DNA of 64,000 nt from an uncultured bacterium. GTDB taxonomy: Bacteria > Myxococcota_A > Bradymonadia > UBA7976 > VGTA01. The translations under genes were made by a program, and so were the position numbers. The notes under the pieces were generated by a model. It did no database searches. It worked only from the letters and a program-made list of their open reading frames with translations, and was not told where the DNA came from. Shown one piece after another: positions 54,850 through 62,839 of this stretch. Numbering within the stretch: the stretch's first letter is position 1; each line of letters begins with the position of its first letter. Location: the NCBI GenBank assembly GCA_943788935.1, contig CALSSE010000010.1:1-64000 (forward strand), written 5' to 3'.

Positions 54850-56427
54850 ATGTGCCTCTCTCTTCGCTCAAATTCCTTATCAATCTTATTGATGTTGAGT
54901 CTCTGTGTATCCTGTGCGGATGTTGGTATGATGGGTGATCAAGACTTAGGGTCTTCAAAGATCTTTGGTGGATCAGCTGAGGGTGGTGAGATCTCTGCGT
55001 TGCTCCTCGATGGTAATGGTTATACCTGTACCGGCACTCTCATTGCGCCTAGAGTAGTACTCACTGCAGCTCATTGTATCACCAATTTATCTCAGGATGG
55101 GCGGCAAATAGAGACTAGTCCACCTCGTAGTGCTAGCGCATTTCGGGGGAGAGATCTCATAGCACGTACTGAAGTCATTGGTTATGTCTTTCATCAAGAT
55201 TGGAATGAGTCTATAGGTACAGGCTATGACATCGCCCTTCTATATTTAGCCGATGAGCTTAACATCACGCCCACCTCGCTAGACACTGTACCCGCCGAAC
55301 AGCGAGTGGGTCAAGTTGGTAAAGTCGTAGGTTTTGGACGCACAGAAACAGGAGGAGGCGATAAAAACTCAGTGGCGCTGAGAATCGAAAAGTATCAGCA
55401 TCGACAATTAACTCTCGTGTCACCCGACCAACAGAGTCGAGCTTCATGTCAGGGCGATTCAGGAGGCCCTCTCTTCATTGGAGAGGGGGCTCAAAAAGTA
55501 GTGTCAGGTATCACTTCACACGGACCAACTGACTGTAGTCAAAACCTCAGCATCAATACAGCTGTTTACCCTTTCCTCTCCTGGATTCGAGAGAATCTCG
55601 ACAGGCCTACTACCGGAGTTACTCAAAAAGATAAATACTTTGGTCCGATGTCTTGTTCTGAGTATTGGTCATGTAATAGACAGTGCGACCTGGACGACAA
55701 GTATTGTTTTGTGATGTGCGCAGAAGAGACGAGCTATGAGGGTCAGGTTCTCATGGGTGAGTTTTCCCAATGCGTGCGACAAGCAGGGTGTCAGGATGAA
55801 ACTTGCTTTCGGGACTCTTGTCCTAGCTATGCGAGTCAATGTATACCAAGCGCTGATCCTAATCCCAATCCCAATCCTAATCCTAATCCTAATCCTAATC
55901 CTAATCCTAATCCTAATCCTAATCCTAACCCAAACCCAAACCCAAACCCAAACCCAAACCCAAACCCTGGGGTTATTGGATCAGATGATTGTGAAGAGAT
56001 CTTTTGGTGCTCTAATGATTGTGATCTCAATCCAAACTGTATCCAGTCATGTCAGCAGGAAGGGACTCGTCAAGCACAACAAGAGTTTGAGCCGCTGTTA
56101 TCTTGTCTCATGAGTGCGCCTTGTGATCAGGATGATTACGAGTGCTTTGAGCAGAGCTGTGCTTCGCAACTCTCGATCTGCATGCCGGAGACCTATGGTT
56201 ATCAAGGCAACGCCAACTCTACGAGCTGCCTTGATATTTGGTCTTGTATATTGACTTGTCCATCGGGGAATCCTAGCTGTACCGATCAGTGCATAGAGTC
56301 AGCGAGTGTTTTTGCCCAAGAGGTATTTTCACATGTTGATCAATGTGCGGAGAGCGCGAACTGTCAAAATATGTCATGTGTCTACGCAAACTGTTACATC
56401 TCTATCGCAGACTGCCTTGCGAACTAA
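54850..56427 (+). CDS. Trypsin-like S1 protease lipoprotein with three Cys-rich modules
   Basis: The signal has lipobox CVSC. Residues of about 35-245 are an S1 protease with full triad: His in VLTAAHCI, Asp in GYDIALLYL and Ser in CQGDSGGPLF. Three 60-residue modules with conserved Cys spacing follow (SCSEYWSC...C, DDCEEIFWC...C, TSCLDIWSC...C). An (NP)n linker separates modules 1 and 2. Related modules are on the pseudo-protease at 28510-29544. The enzyme should act outside the cell or at its surface. AAAGGAG lies just before the ATG. Confidence 0.92.
   Translation: MCLSLRSNSLSILLMLSLCVSCADVGMMGDQDLGSSKIFGGSAEGGEISALLLDGNGYTCTGTLIAPRVVLTAAHCITNLSQDGRQIETSPPRSASAFRGRDLIARTEVIGYVFHQDWNESIGTGYDIALLYLADELNITPTSLDTVPAEQRVGQVGKVVGFGRTETGGGDKNSVALRIEKYQHRQLTLVSPDQQSRASCQGDSGGPLFIGEGAQKVVSGITSHGPTDCSQNLSINTAVYPFLSWIRENLDRPTTGVTQKDKYFGPMSCSEYWSCNRQCDLDDKYCFVMCAEETSYEGQVLMGEFSQCVRQAGCQDETCFRDSCPSYASQCIPSADPNPNPNPNPNPNPNPNPNPNPNPNPNPNPNPNPNPNPGVIGSDDCEEIFWCSNDCDLNPNCIQSCQQEGTRQAQQEFEPLLSCLMSAPCDQDDYECFEQSCASQLSICMPETYGYQGNANSTSCLDIWSCILTCPSGNPSCTDQCIESASVFAQEVFSHVDQCAESANCQNMSCVYANCYISIADCLAN
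55855..55968. repeat. 6-bp tandem repeat encoding (NP)n
   Basis: AATCC(T/C) units change to AACCCA units near 55925. About 19 units code for alternating Asn and Pro. Switching of the codons shows at least two expansion events. Confidence 0.93.
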
Positions 56428-56883
56428 TAATAATAAGTTAAACAGTCATTATCGTAGTCGTTTAAAAAAGGTATACACTAGAAACAGGGTATCAGCCTAC
56501 TAAACAAGGTATCAGAGTATTATTTAACGCATCTAAAACTTCAGCTTCGATCTCAACACATCTGCAGCTCTGCAAACAGTTCTATTATCCTAAGTTGTCA
56601 AGCTCAAGCTCTAACTTAATCAAACTGTATACTCCTCTGTAGTTAAACGACGGCTCAATATCTCAGAAATGCTTCGACATACGCTGACCTAAGTCATAAA
56701 AGCAGCTCATAGTCATCCCTATAAATCAGTGGGCAGGTCTGCTTAAGTTATTGAAAACAAGTAGCTTTGGTTTATGCACCAGGGCCGGTCTCCTTAGGTG
56801 TGAGAAAGTACTCAACAGAGACTTTAAATATTGATTCAAAAAGGCTTGCGTGAGAACATTCAGTGACTTTAGGTACTATAACA
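56428..56883. other. Accessory spacer with element debris
   Basis: No gene. AACAAGGTATCAG-type motifs occur near 56476-56515, and dispersed element copy B lies at 56626-56715. Confidence 0.4.
56626..56715. repeat. Dispersed element copy B
   Basis: TGTATACTCCTCTGTAGTTA onward resembles copies A (1861) and C (59071), with a shared ACGCTGACCTAAGTCAT-like block. No transposase follows it. Confidence 0.5.
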
Positions 56884-57396
56884 CTAGGGTATCTCTGTGA
56901 TATCAGCGACCCAAAGTTGATCGGCCTCAGCTGCCCGAAACTCTCTCTCAACTAAGTCCGGAGCAGGTCTCACCTTTGGATCTCGGATCGTTGTCCGCCA
57001 CTTCTTTCGACGCGTTACCCCACAGATCCCTACTTCCCTCATCAACCTCGCGACACGCTTCTTACCAACCTTAATACCGTTCGTTTTCAGCTCTGTGTGG
57101 ATACGAGGTGCCCCATAAATCCCTCTTGTCTCTCGATGAATCCGGAGAATGTGATCGATCAGCTGGTGGTCTCTGCGCTCACGATCGCTCTCTCCTCGCT
57201 TCAGCCATTTGTAGTAGCCTGTGCGAGAGAGTTTGAGCACCTCACACATTATTTTCACTGTGTGGTCAGCCCGATTCGCCTTCACAAATTTGAACCCTTC
57301 TTGCGGTTCGATGTGGTCTCCATGGCGAACCAGGCTGCCGCTTTTCCCAGGATCTCTCGCTCTTCTCTGAGACGAGCATTCTCTGCTTCACAGTGA
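56884..57396 (-). pseudogene. Truncated IS3-family element (OrfA end and OrfB start)
   Basis: The first part encodes ENARLREEREILGKAAAWF, the C-terminus of OrfA. A change of frame then leads to OrfB (FVKANRADHTVKIMCEVLKL, YKWLKRGES, GIYGAPRIHTELKTNGIKV), which stops in LWVADITEIP before the first catalytic region is complete. Both ends are lost. The switch of frame fits IS3-type programmed frameshifting, but the copy is dead. Confidence 0.85.
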
Positions 57397-57412
57397 AGCA
57401 GATTTCATTATT

Positions 57413-58183
57413 TTGTCTCTTATAAAACCTATAACATTTGGAAAGTTGGCTTTATGTCTCACTATTGTATGTTTAGCGTTTACGTCTATTGCAAAACCTA
57501 CCCTTCATTCCGATGCATTAGATTTCAAGGATAAGAGTTCCCCTACAAAAATAAAAACTGCTGTGCAGATAAGCAACAAGTCTGTCAACAGACCATCGGA
57601 GTCTGATCTAATCTCGGCTAACAACCCTTCTATTATTTCATGCGACTCTAACAATGCTAAAATTAAGCCTGTTAAGTCTGGACGTGCTAGATCTAAAAAG
57701 GAGAAGTTTTCCTCACTACTCGTTACACCGGGTAATCAGTGGACCTATGTTCAATTTGAAGGACATCATGATGATATTGGCAAACTGGAGCAGTATACAT
57801 ACACTATAACAGACGCAAAAGTATTTGGGCGATATACGGTAGCTATTGTGAAACTTAGCGATCAGCATCAAAGAAGTATCCTCAGTTATTATAGAATCTT
57901 AAAAGGCAACCGAGTATGTGAGTCATCTCAGTTGTCTGATTATTTAACCTGGGGAAAAAACGCCCAGACTCCCATAAAGTCTTGGAGAGATATGTCATCC
58001 AAGTGGATTCGGCATGAATATAACCAAGGAAGCTGTTGGGAAGTTCCCAAATCTAGACATCTCAACGAAGTATCTTGTGTGGTCTTGGTGCATAAGTTCA
58101 GAGCTCAATGTCTTCAGTTAGTTAATCAAGGATGTCCGTTGGTTTATACATTACGTAACCTGCACATATCCAGGTCGACTTAG
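57413..58183 (+). CDS. Hypothetical exported protein
   Basis: The family is not recognised. The 256-residue protein has a signal-like N-terminus (KLALCLTIVCLAFTSIAKP) and a Lys/Ser-rich linker, followed by a beta-rich part (NQWTYVQFEGHHDD, YTYTITDAKVFGRYTVAIVKL) and five Cys in the C-terminal half. The only start is TTG 57413, and an IS3 remnant ends 17 bp upstream, so the true 5' end and promoter may have been removed. It is AT-rich compared with the core genes. Confidence 0.55.
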   Translation: MSLIKPITFGKLALCLTIVCLAFTSIAKPTLHSDALDFKDKSSPTKIKTAVQISNKSVNRPSESDLISANNPSIISCDSNNAKIKPVKSGRARSKKEKFSSLLVTPGNQWTYVQFEGHHDDIGKLEQYTYTITDAKVFGRYTVAIVKLSDQHQRSILSYYRILKGNRVCESSQLSDYLTWGKNAQTPIKSWRDMSSKWIRHEYNQGSCWEVPKSRHLNEVSCVVLVHKFRAQCLQLVNQGCPLVYTLRNLHISRST

Positions 58184-58539
58184 AGATCGAAATTGATTCA
58201 GAATATTGCATGCTAAAAAAGACTCCACATGTCGTGAGGTCGCTCCTCTCGCAATGAGTTGATCACCAAGCAATGTTTTGGCAAACTGTACTACTGAACT
58301 AGCCGCTAATTCAAACGACTAGAATCAATGAATAAAACCTGGGGAATACATGAGCCTGCTACCTTGGTAAGACCTCGTTGATCTTGGTAGCCTACTATCA
58401 TTGATGATGCTTAACCCTTTAACTTGCATCATAATTTATCTGAAAACTGTTAAAGCAATACCATAATGTCTAGAAATAGTTATATTTATTGTGTAAGTAA
58501 TAAAATAAATGAATTAATTATGTTAATGAAAGAATAATA
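58184..58539. other. AT-rich spacer with IS4-end-like fragment
   Basis: No gene. A fragment similar to an IS4 end lies at 58331-58362. The last 100 bases are very AT-rich and probably hold the promoter of the cupin gene. Confidence 0.4.
58331..58362. repeat. IS4-end-like fragment with flanking repeat motif
   Basis: AATAAAACCTGGGGAATACA followed by TGAGCCTGCTACCTTG resembles, in reverse orientation, the left end of the IS4 element together with its flanking ACAAGGTAGCAGCCT motif (371-405). Confidence 0.55.
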
Positions 58540-59019
58540 ATGAATCAGTATTTTTCGGTTACCCTATTGGTGTTGATGAGTGTTGCTTGTGAAGATGAGT
58601 CGGCGAATAATGAAGAGTCGTTTGCTTGGGGTGAAGTAACAATGATTAATGGAGAGGTACCTCCAGGCGAGTTATCACCTCTTCGAGATGTGACGACTTC
58701 ATTAGATACCATAGATACTGATGGTAATCGCTTGGTCATTACTAGAGGTGTACGAGAAGCAGGAACTCGAGTGGGTATACATGTCCATAAGTATGGTGGT
58801 CATACTTGTGTATTATCGGGTGTGATTACCGATTTTATTGAAGGCATGGAACCTAAAGAATTTCCCGCAGGGACTTGCTATTACATGCCACCTAACACTA
58901 TCATGTCTGCGGCTAATTTGGGCGATGAACCCGCAATTTTATTAGATACCTTTATCTTGCCTCCCGGTGAGTCAATGATCACCATTTTAGAACCAGGCTG
59001 GGGTGATGTTAGTAACTAA
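58540..59019 (+). CDS. Cupin-domain lipoprotein
   Basis: The N-terminus has a lipoprotein signal with lipobox MSVAC. The 159-residue protein contains one cupin domain: GTRVGIHVHKYGGHTCVLSG (metal-binding His pair, motif 1) and EFPAGTCYYMPPNTIMSAANLG (motif 2). Such small cupins bind metal and may act as enzymes or sensors; no substrate can be inferred. It is AT-rich and isolated within the accessory region, which suggests transfer. Confidence 0.8.
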   Translation: MNQYFSVTLLVLMSVACEDESANNEESFAWGEVTMINGEVPPGELSPLRDVTTSLDTIDTDGNRLVITRGVREAGTRVGIHVHKYGGHTCVLSGVITDFIEGMEPKEFPAGTCYYMPPNTIMSAANLGDEPAILLDTFILPPGESMITILEPGWGDVSN

Positions 59020-59070
59020 ACATACAATATATCGAGAACTCTAGACTCAGCCTACAAAAAGTATCCATGC

Positions 59071-59160
59071 TGTATGCTCTTATGAAGTTAAACAACGAAT
59101 TGATATATCAAAAAGGTTCCCACAGGCGCTGACCGTAAGTCATGAAGGCAACTCATACCA
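59071..59160. repeat. Dispersed element copy C
   Basis: TGTATGCTCTTATGAAGTTA onward resembles copies A and B. It leads into a decayed Y1 transposase end, as copy A leads into the intact gene. Confidence 0.5.
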
Positions 59161-59164
59161 TCCA

Positions 59165-59607
59165 AAGAGAGGAACGCCACCCTGGGGGAAACAAACCCTC
59201 ACCTGCTCTTGGCACATAGTAAGAGCCTCTTTGATCGTAGCTGAAGTCTACTGGAACTTAGCTTTAAACTCAAAGTAAGCCTGCTTAAATGCCCTGAGGC
59301 GCTCGAGATATTTGGTTGGGTAGAGAGAGCGAGGGATTTTCTTCGTGAATTGGAGCTTATATACGTCTTGAGTGAGTACCCAACCCATACGCATTGACTA
59401 GCTTTGGCTTTGATCAAATGCCTCTCGAATCGATGCATCACAAAGCAGTTTAGCTCGTTGCCTATATCCCTTTTCTGATTGATCAGACCACATTGATCTA
59501 GGTGCAAGAATAACCATATGTTCCGGGTTTATTGACAACTTCTCTTTTCCCATGAGCTCGCTCTCGCGCACGAAATAGCATAGCCATATGTAACCAGTTT
59601 TACGCAA
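59165..59607 (-). pseudogene. Y1 (HUH) transposase C-terminal relic
   Basis: Two frames encode YRQRAKLLCDASIREAF and further blocks that align with YRERCKRLCDQAIDEAL and the end of the intact transposase at 1930-2880. The DNA ends in GAACGCCACCCTGGGGGAA, matching GGACGCCACCCTCGGGGAA of the intact copy. The HUH half is absent. Confidence 0.8.
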
Positions 59608-59953
59608 AAAAAAACGATTCGGCGAGCATCAACCTCAAGCTCCTATAAAACAGAGAGTGATTCGGCGAGCGCGTGGTCTTCAACGAAACGCAAATCCACA
59701 AGGGGGCTCTGCCCTTCTGTTTGATCATGTAATTTCTCAACTAAATAGCGTCTGCTACGAATATTCACCAAGTGCTGGAGCGAAGTTTCATGAGCGAGGT
59801 TTTATGAGTCTGGATTCGTTCTATTAGGGCTTTTTTATGCTCCCATCAGTCACTTATATAGCAGCGAGTCGATTTTTGAGAAGATGTTGAGCGCAGTTTG
59901 GCCTATCGGCTAGGCAGACTTATGTTGTTACAGTTCAGACACGACACAGGCGG
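59608..59953. other. Spacer with GATTCGGCGAGC direct repeat
   Basis: No gene was recognised. GATTCGGCGAGC occurs twice about 45 bp apart near 59618-59675. The rest may be transposon debris. Confidence 0.35.
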
Positions 59954-60850
59954 TCATTTTCCAAGGAACTGAGCTCTGGGCACAGAGCGTGTTTCTAGAA
60001 TATGCGCAGCGATCAAGTCATTCTCAAGCTCTAAGCGCTGATGTTTATGCCCTCGCCAATCGCCCTCATTCACCCAAGACAATTGAAGTCGATCTCGATG
60101 CACGAAGATTCTACCTTGTGGATCTTGAGGACGATTGACTTTGTTAATGTGTGCTTTTAGTCGGCTCTTTATTTTGCCTTCACCTATGTAGAGGAGCTCA
60201 TGATCATTGACTGATTTGATACGATACAAGCCTGTTGATGCTTCTGATAGGTTGTCTATCCTACTGAAGTCAAACCACGGTGACCACTTGTGACCACACC
60301 ATGTGGAGCTTGTAACATTGTCGTCCAATGAGCTCATTGGTGAAATTCCGTTGATGTGGCAAGAAAGTCGCTCTTCGGTTTTTTGTCCACGGGTCAACTT
60401 ACCTAATGCTTTCAGCTTACTATTGTTGCCAGAAGGCATCTTGTAGCCTGTAGGCATCCTCCCAAAATTAAAGTCAGGTGACATACGATGCGCTTGACGA
60501 TAAAGAAAGATCGCAAGAGCTTCCATGCCTTTTCGCCATTGCGGACTCACATCTAGAGAGCAAACGCTCACTTCTAGCTTTTCACCCATTTGACTTTGAA
60601 CCCACAAAGCAGGGGCAGCAGTATGGGGATCTCTGTACGGCATTATGTCTTTGTAAACGCCTAACAGGTTACTCATACGTCCTCTAAGACCTCGACTGCT
60701 AGGCCCAGTTTGGCCGATATAGGATAGCGTCGATGAACCAACTTTCCGGATGCGATAAAGGCCCCCGACTTGATGAGGGATCGCCTCATTTCGACTCGCA
60801 CCGTTGAGCGGGTACCAGGGGCCCCAAGTAAGCAAGTCTACTACACTCAT
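59954..60850 (-). CDS. Protein with two GIY-YIG-type nuclease domains
   Basis: The 298-residue protein has an N-terminal domain with GGLYRIRKVGSSTLSYIGQTG, an Arg in RGLRGRMSNL, a Glu in KGMEALAIFLYRQ and an Asn in PDFNFGR. A second domain has TGLYRIKSVNDHELLYIGEG, SRLKAH, a Glu in LELENDLIAAH and PRAQFLGK. Both follow the GIY-YIG order of motifs. ATG 60850 has GGGAG upstream; the frame opens at 60895. Single GIY-YIG domains nick DNA in repair, restriction or homing; the function of the pair is unknown. Confidence 0.75.
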   Translation of the reverse strand: MSVVDLLTWGPWYPLNGASRNEAIPHQVGGLYRIRKVGSSTLSYIGQTGPSSRGLRGRMSNLLGVYKDIMPYRDPHTAAPALWVQSQMGEKLEVSVCSLDVSPQWRKGMEALAIFLYRQAHRMSPDFNFGRMPTGYKMPSGNNSKLKALGKLTRGQKTEERLSCHINGISPMSSLDDNVTSSTWCGHKWSPWFDFSRIDNLSEASTGLYRIKSVNDHELLYIGEGKIKSRLKAHINKVNRPQDPQGRIFVHRDRLQLSWVNEGDWRGHKHQRLELENDLIAAHILETRSVPRAQFLGK

Positions 60851-61112
60851 ACTACTCTCCCAATGAACATAAGCTAACATCCGTAAGGTTAACAATGGTC
60901 GTTTACCAAAGCTAGTTTACCAAAGCCACAATCGTTTCGTTTGAGAGACCACTGTCATAATCAATAAAAAAACAGGGATACAGAACGGATTCTCAAGCGA
61001 TACCAAAGTTTATTACGAACAAGGGGGATAGATGTAAAGGGGGTTTGTCAGAACTCGTTGACTAACCTCAACCGGTATATGATAGGCGTATCTTGAGCGA
61101 GGAGATAATCTG
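60851..61112. other. Spacer upstream of the GIY-YIG gene
   Basis: No gene. It should hold the promoter of the GIY-YIG gene. CCAAAGCTAGTTTACCAAAG is a short direct repeat near its start. Confidence 0.35.
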
Positions 61113-61430
61113 ATGATTGATGCGTGTCCGAAGTGTCAATCTACTGAGTTGAGTCTGCTTAAACGACAAAGAGCACAGGGTTATCTGTGCTTTAGATGCA
61201 AGAGGTTTCGCTGTCGCTTTAACGATCACAGCGATGCTATTTTTAACACCCTTGAGTATCCAACAGATATTGTTTTAATGGTGGTAAGATGAAGGCTAAG
61301 ATAGTTTACGAAATCTCAGTGGGATGATGCTTGGAAGAAGATTCGAGATTACTCATGAAGCCGTGCGCTCGTGTGAAGAGAGACATTCGCCGTTGATCAC
61401 TCAACACTTGAGAATAGAGTGTTGATATTT
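61113..61430 (+). pseudogene. IS6-like transposase relic with zinc ribbon
   Basis: A 59-codon frame (61113-61292) encodes a zinc ribbon (CPKCQSTELSLLKRQ, YLCFRCKRF) followed by YPTDIVLMVVR, as in the N-terminus of zinc-ribbon transposases related to IS6. After the stop another frame gives FEITHEAVRSCEERHSPLI, the next conserved block. The catalytic part is missing. AGGAG precedes the ATG. Confidence 0.65.
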
Positions 61431-61616
61431 AAAAATAGTCTTTTCTGCTAAGAAGTGGGTATTTGTTCCAGTATGAGTTATACATATTGGCCATGAATCA
61501 GCGTAGACAGTTCAAATCACTTAAGCTCTGGGAATCACCATTAATTCCACATTTACCCGATGGTACACTACTAGGCACATATCGGTGTAATTCCGGGTCG
61601 TAAAGAGCCCCTTCAA
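61293..61616. other. Spacer between the IS6-like relic and the IS5 element
   Basis: Besides the end of the relic to about 61430, no further gene is supported. Confidence 0.35.
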
Positions 61617-61688
61617 TGAACTTATCTCAAAAGACAGGTGTGTGTTAACGTACATGCTCAACATCGTAACTTCAAGGGGGATTGATCA

Positions 61689-62021
61689 ATGGCAGGTCGA
61701 TTTGAAGGCTTAACAGACATACAATGGAAGGTTCTTGAACCCCTCTTGGCAGATAATCGCCGAGTCTTTGGTCGTCCCAGAGTATCGAAGCGGCTCGTTC
61801 TCAACTCGATTTTTTACATACTCATCACCGGCTCTCGGTGGTGTGACTTACCTCAAGGTTCTCAATGGGCGAGTCGTGCTACAGCGCATCGTTGGCTTGG
61901 GGTTTGGAGTGAAAATGGTACGTTGCAACGAGCGATTAACGGCATGCTCGCGATAGGAGAGCTTAACCAGATGATCGATTGGAGCGCTGCTAGCATAGAT
62001 GGCAGCTTTTCCCCCCGGTAA
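61689..62021 (+). CDS. IS5-family transposase, N-terminal frame (OrfA)
   Basis: The 110-residue product has LTDIQWKVLEPLLADNRRVFGRPR and TGSRWCDLPQGSQWASRATAHRW, the N-terminal helical region of IS5/IS427 transposases, and the first catalytic Asp in SIDGSF. It ends in SPR and TAA just after TTTTCCCCCC. The second frame overlaps by 23 bp. A one-base slip on the C run gives SPGKGGG, the normal continuation. Confidence 0.9.
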   Translation: MAGRFEGLTDIQWKVLEPLLADNRRVFGRPRVSKRLVLNSIFYILITGSRWCDLPQGSQWASRATAHRWLGVWSENGTLQRAINGMLAIGELNQMIDWSAASIDGSFSPR

Positions 62022-62502
62022 AGGCGGCGGAGAGGGCGTTGAATACGGGTACAAAGGCAAGGGAGTTACGATCCACTCAGTTGTAGATGCTCAGGGTATG
62101 CCGTTAGCGGTCTCAGTGACGGCTGCCAATGAGAGCGAACGTGATCAAACGATCAAGATGTTGGATGGTATTGAGATCCAAACAGGTCGCCGTGGACGTC
62201 CAAAGACTCGTCCAAAACAACTCGCAGCAGACAAGGGATATGACAGTAAGCAGCTCCGTCGGAAGCTCAGGTCGAGAGGTGTTCGTCCCGAGATACCTCA
62301 TCGCGTCTGGCCTAACCGTCGTAAAACGCGTGGTCGTAAACTCAAGCGATCAGTCGCTCGCTTCGTTGTTGAGCGTACATTTGCTTGGTACCAGCGTAAA
62401 TTTAGACGTTTAAGTGTACGTTGGGAGCGAAAGCCAAACTACTTTGAAGCCTTCCTATCTCTAGCGTTTCTCTATATTTGGCTAGAGAAGGTTGTAGGTT
62501 GA
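61999..62502 (+). CDS. IS5-family transposase, C-terminal frame (OrfB)
   Basis: The frame continues the catalytic domain: PGKGGGEGVEYGYKGKGVTI, then LAADKGYDSKQLR with the second Asp, and RFVVERTFAWYQRKFRRL with the catalytic Glu. It is probably expressed as a fusion with OrfA by +1 frameshift at the C6 run, rather than from the ATG at 61999. Confidence 0.88.
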   Translation: MAAFPPGKGGGEGVEYGYKGKGVTIHSVVDAQGMPLAVSVTAANESERDQTIKMLDGIEIQTGRRGRPKTRPKQLAADKGYDSKQLRRKLRSRGVRPEIPHRVWPNRRKTRGRKLKRSVARFVVERTFAWYQRKFRRLSVRWERKPNYFEAFLSLAFLYIWLEKVVG

Positions 62503-62519
62503 GTTTTGAGATAGGTTCA

Positions 62520-62839
62520 CATAGGAGCTTGCAAGTTGACGTGATGTATGCCTTCGCTCTTTTGGACTTAGGAGAGAAGAGATGTGTCTGAATTGATCAG
62601 TATATGAGTTCTAAGCGGCTATTTTATTTGGCTTTGATAGCTATTGTTTGACTTAAGTTAGCTTAGTATTTCTTAGATTAATTAAATTAATCTAAATTAA
62701 ACCTTGTTAACTTTTCAAAGCCTCGTTAGCCCTCGAAAACTGCCATTAATCGCGTCTTGTGAGAACACCTTCAAGTACGTATGGTTGGGGAGCAGTAATT
62801 AATTTCAATCACTTACGACTAAGACAGAGGAAGTTACTC
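62520..62839. other. Spacer upstream of the collagen-like gene
   Basis: About 320 bases without a gene. It is AT-rich in the middle and contains a perfect 23-bp palindrome at 62673-62695. Confidence 0.4.
62673..62695. promoter_or_regulatory. 23-bp AT-rich perfect palindrome
   Basis: TTAGATTAATT, a central A and AATTAATCTAA form a perfect palindrome 145 bp upstream of the collagen-like gene. It could be an operator for a dimeric regulator or a simple AT-rich hairpin. No regulator is known here. Confidence 0.45.

Larger units (their letters stand above)
61617..62519 (+). mobile_element. IS5-family insertion sequence (IS427-type, two frames)
   Basis: TGAACTTATCTCAAAA at 61617-61632 and its near reverse complement TTTTGAGATAGGTTCA at 62504-62519 are terminal inverted repeats. 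They enclose a transposase in two overlapping frames. The length of about 900 bp fits the group. No clear target duplication was found. Confidence 0.85.
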
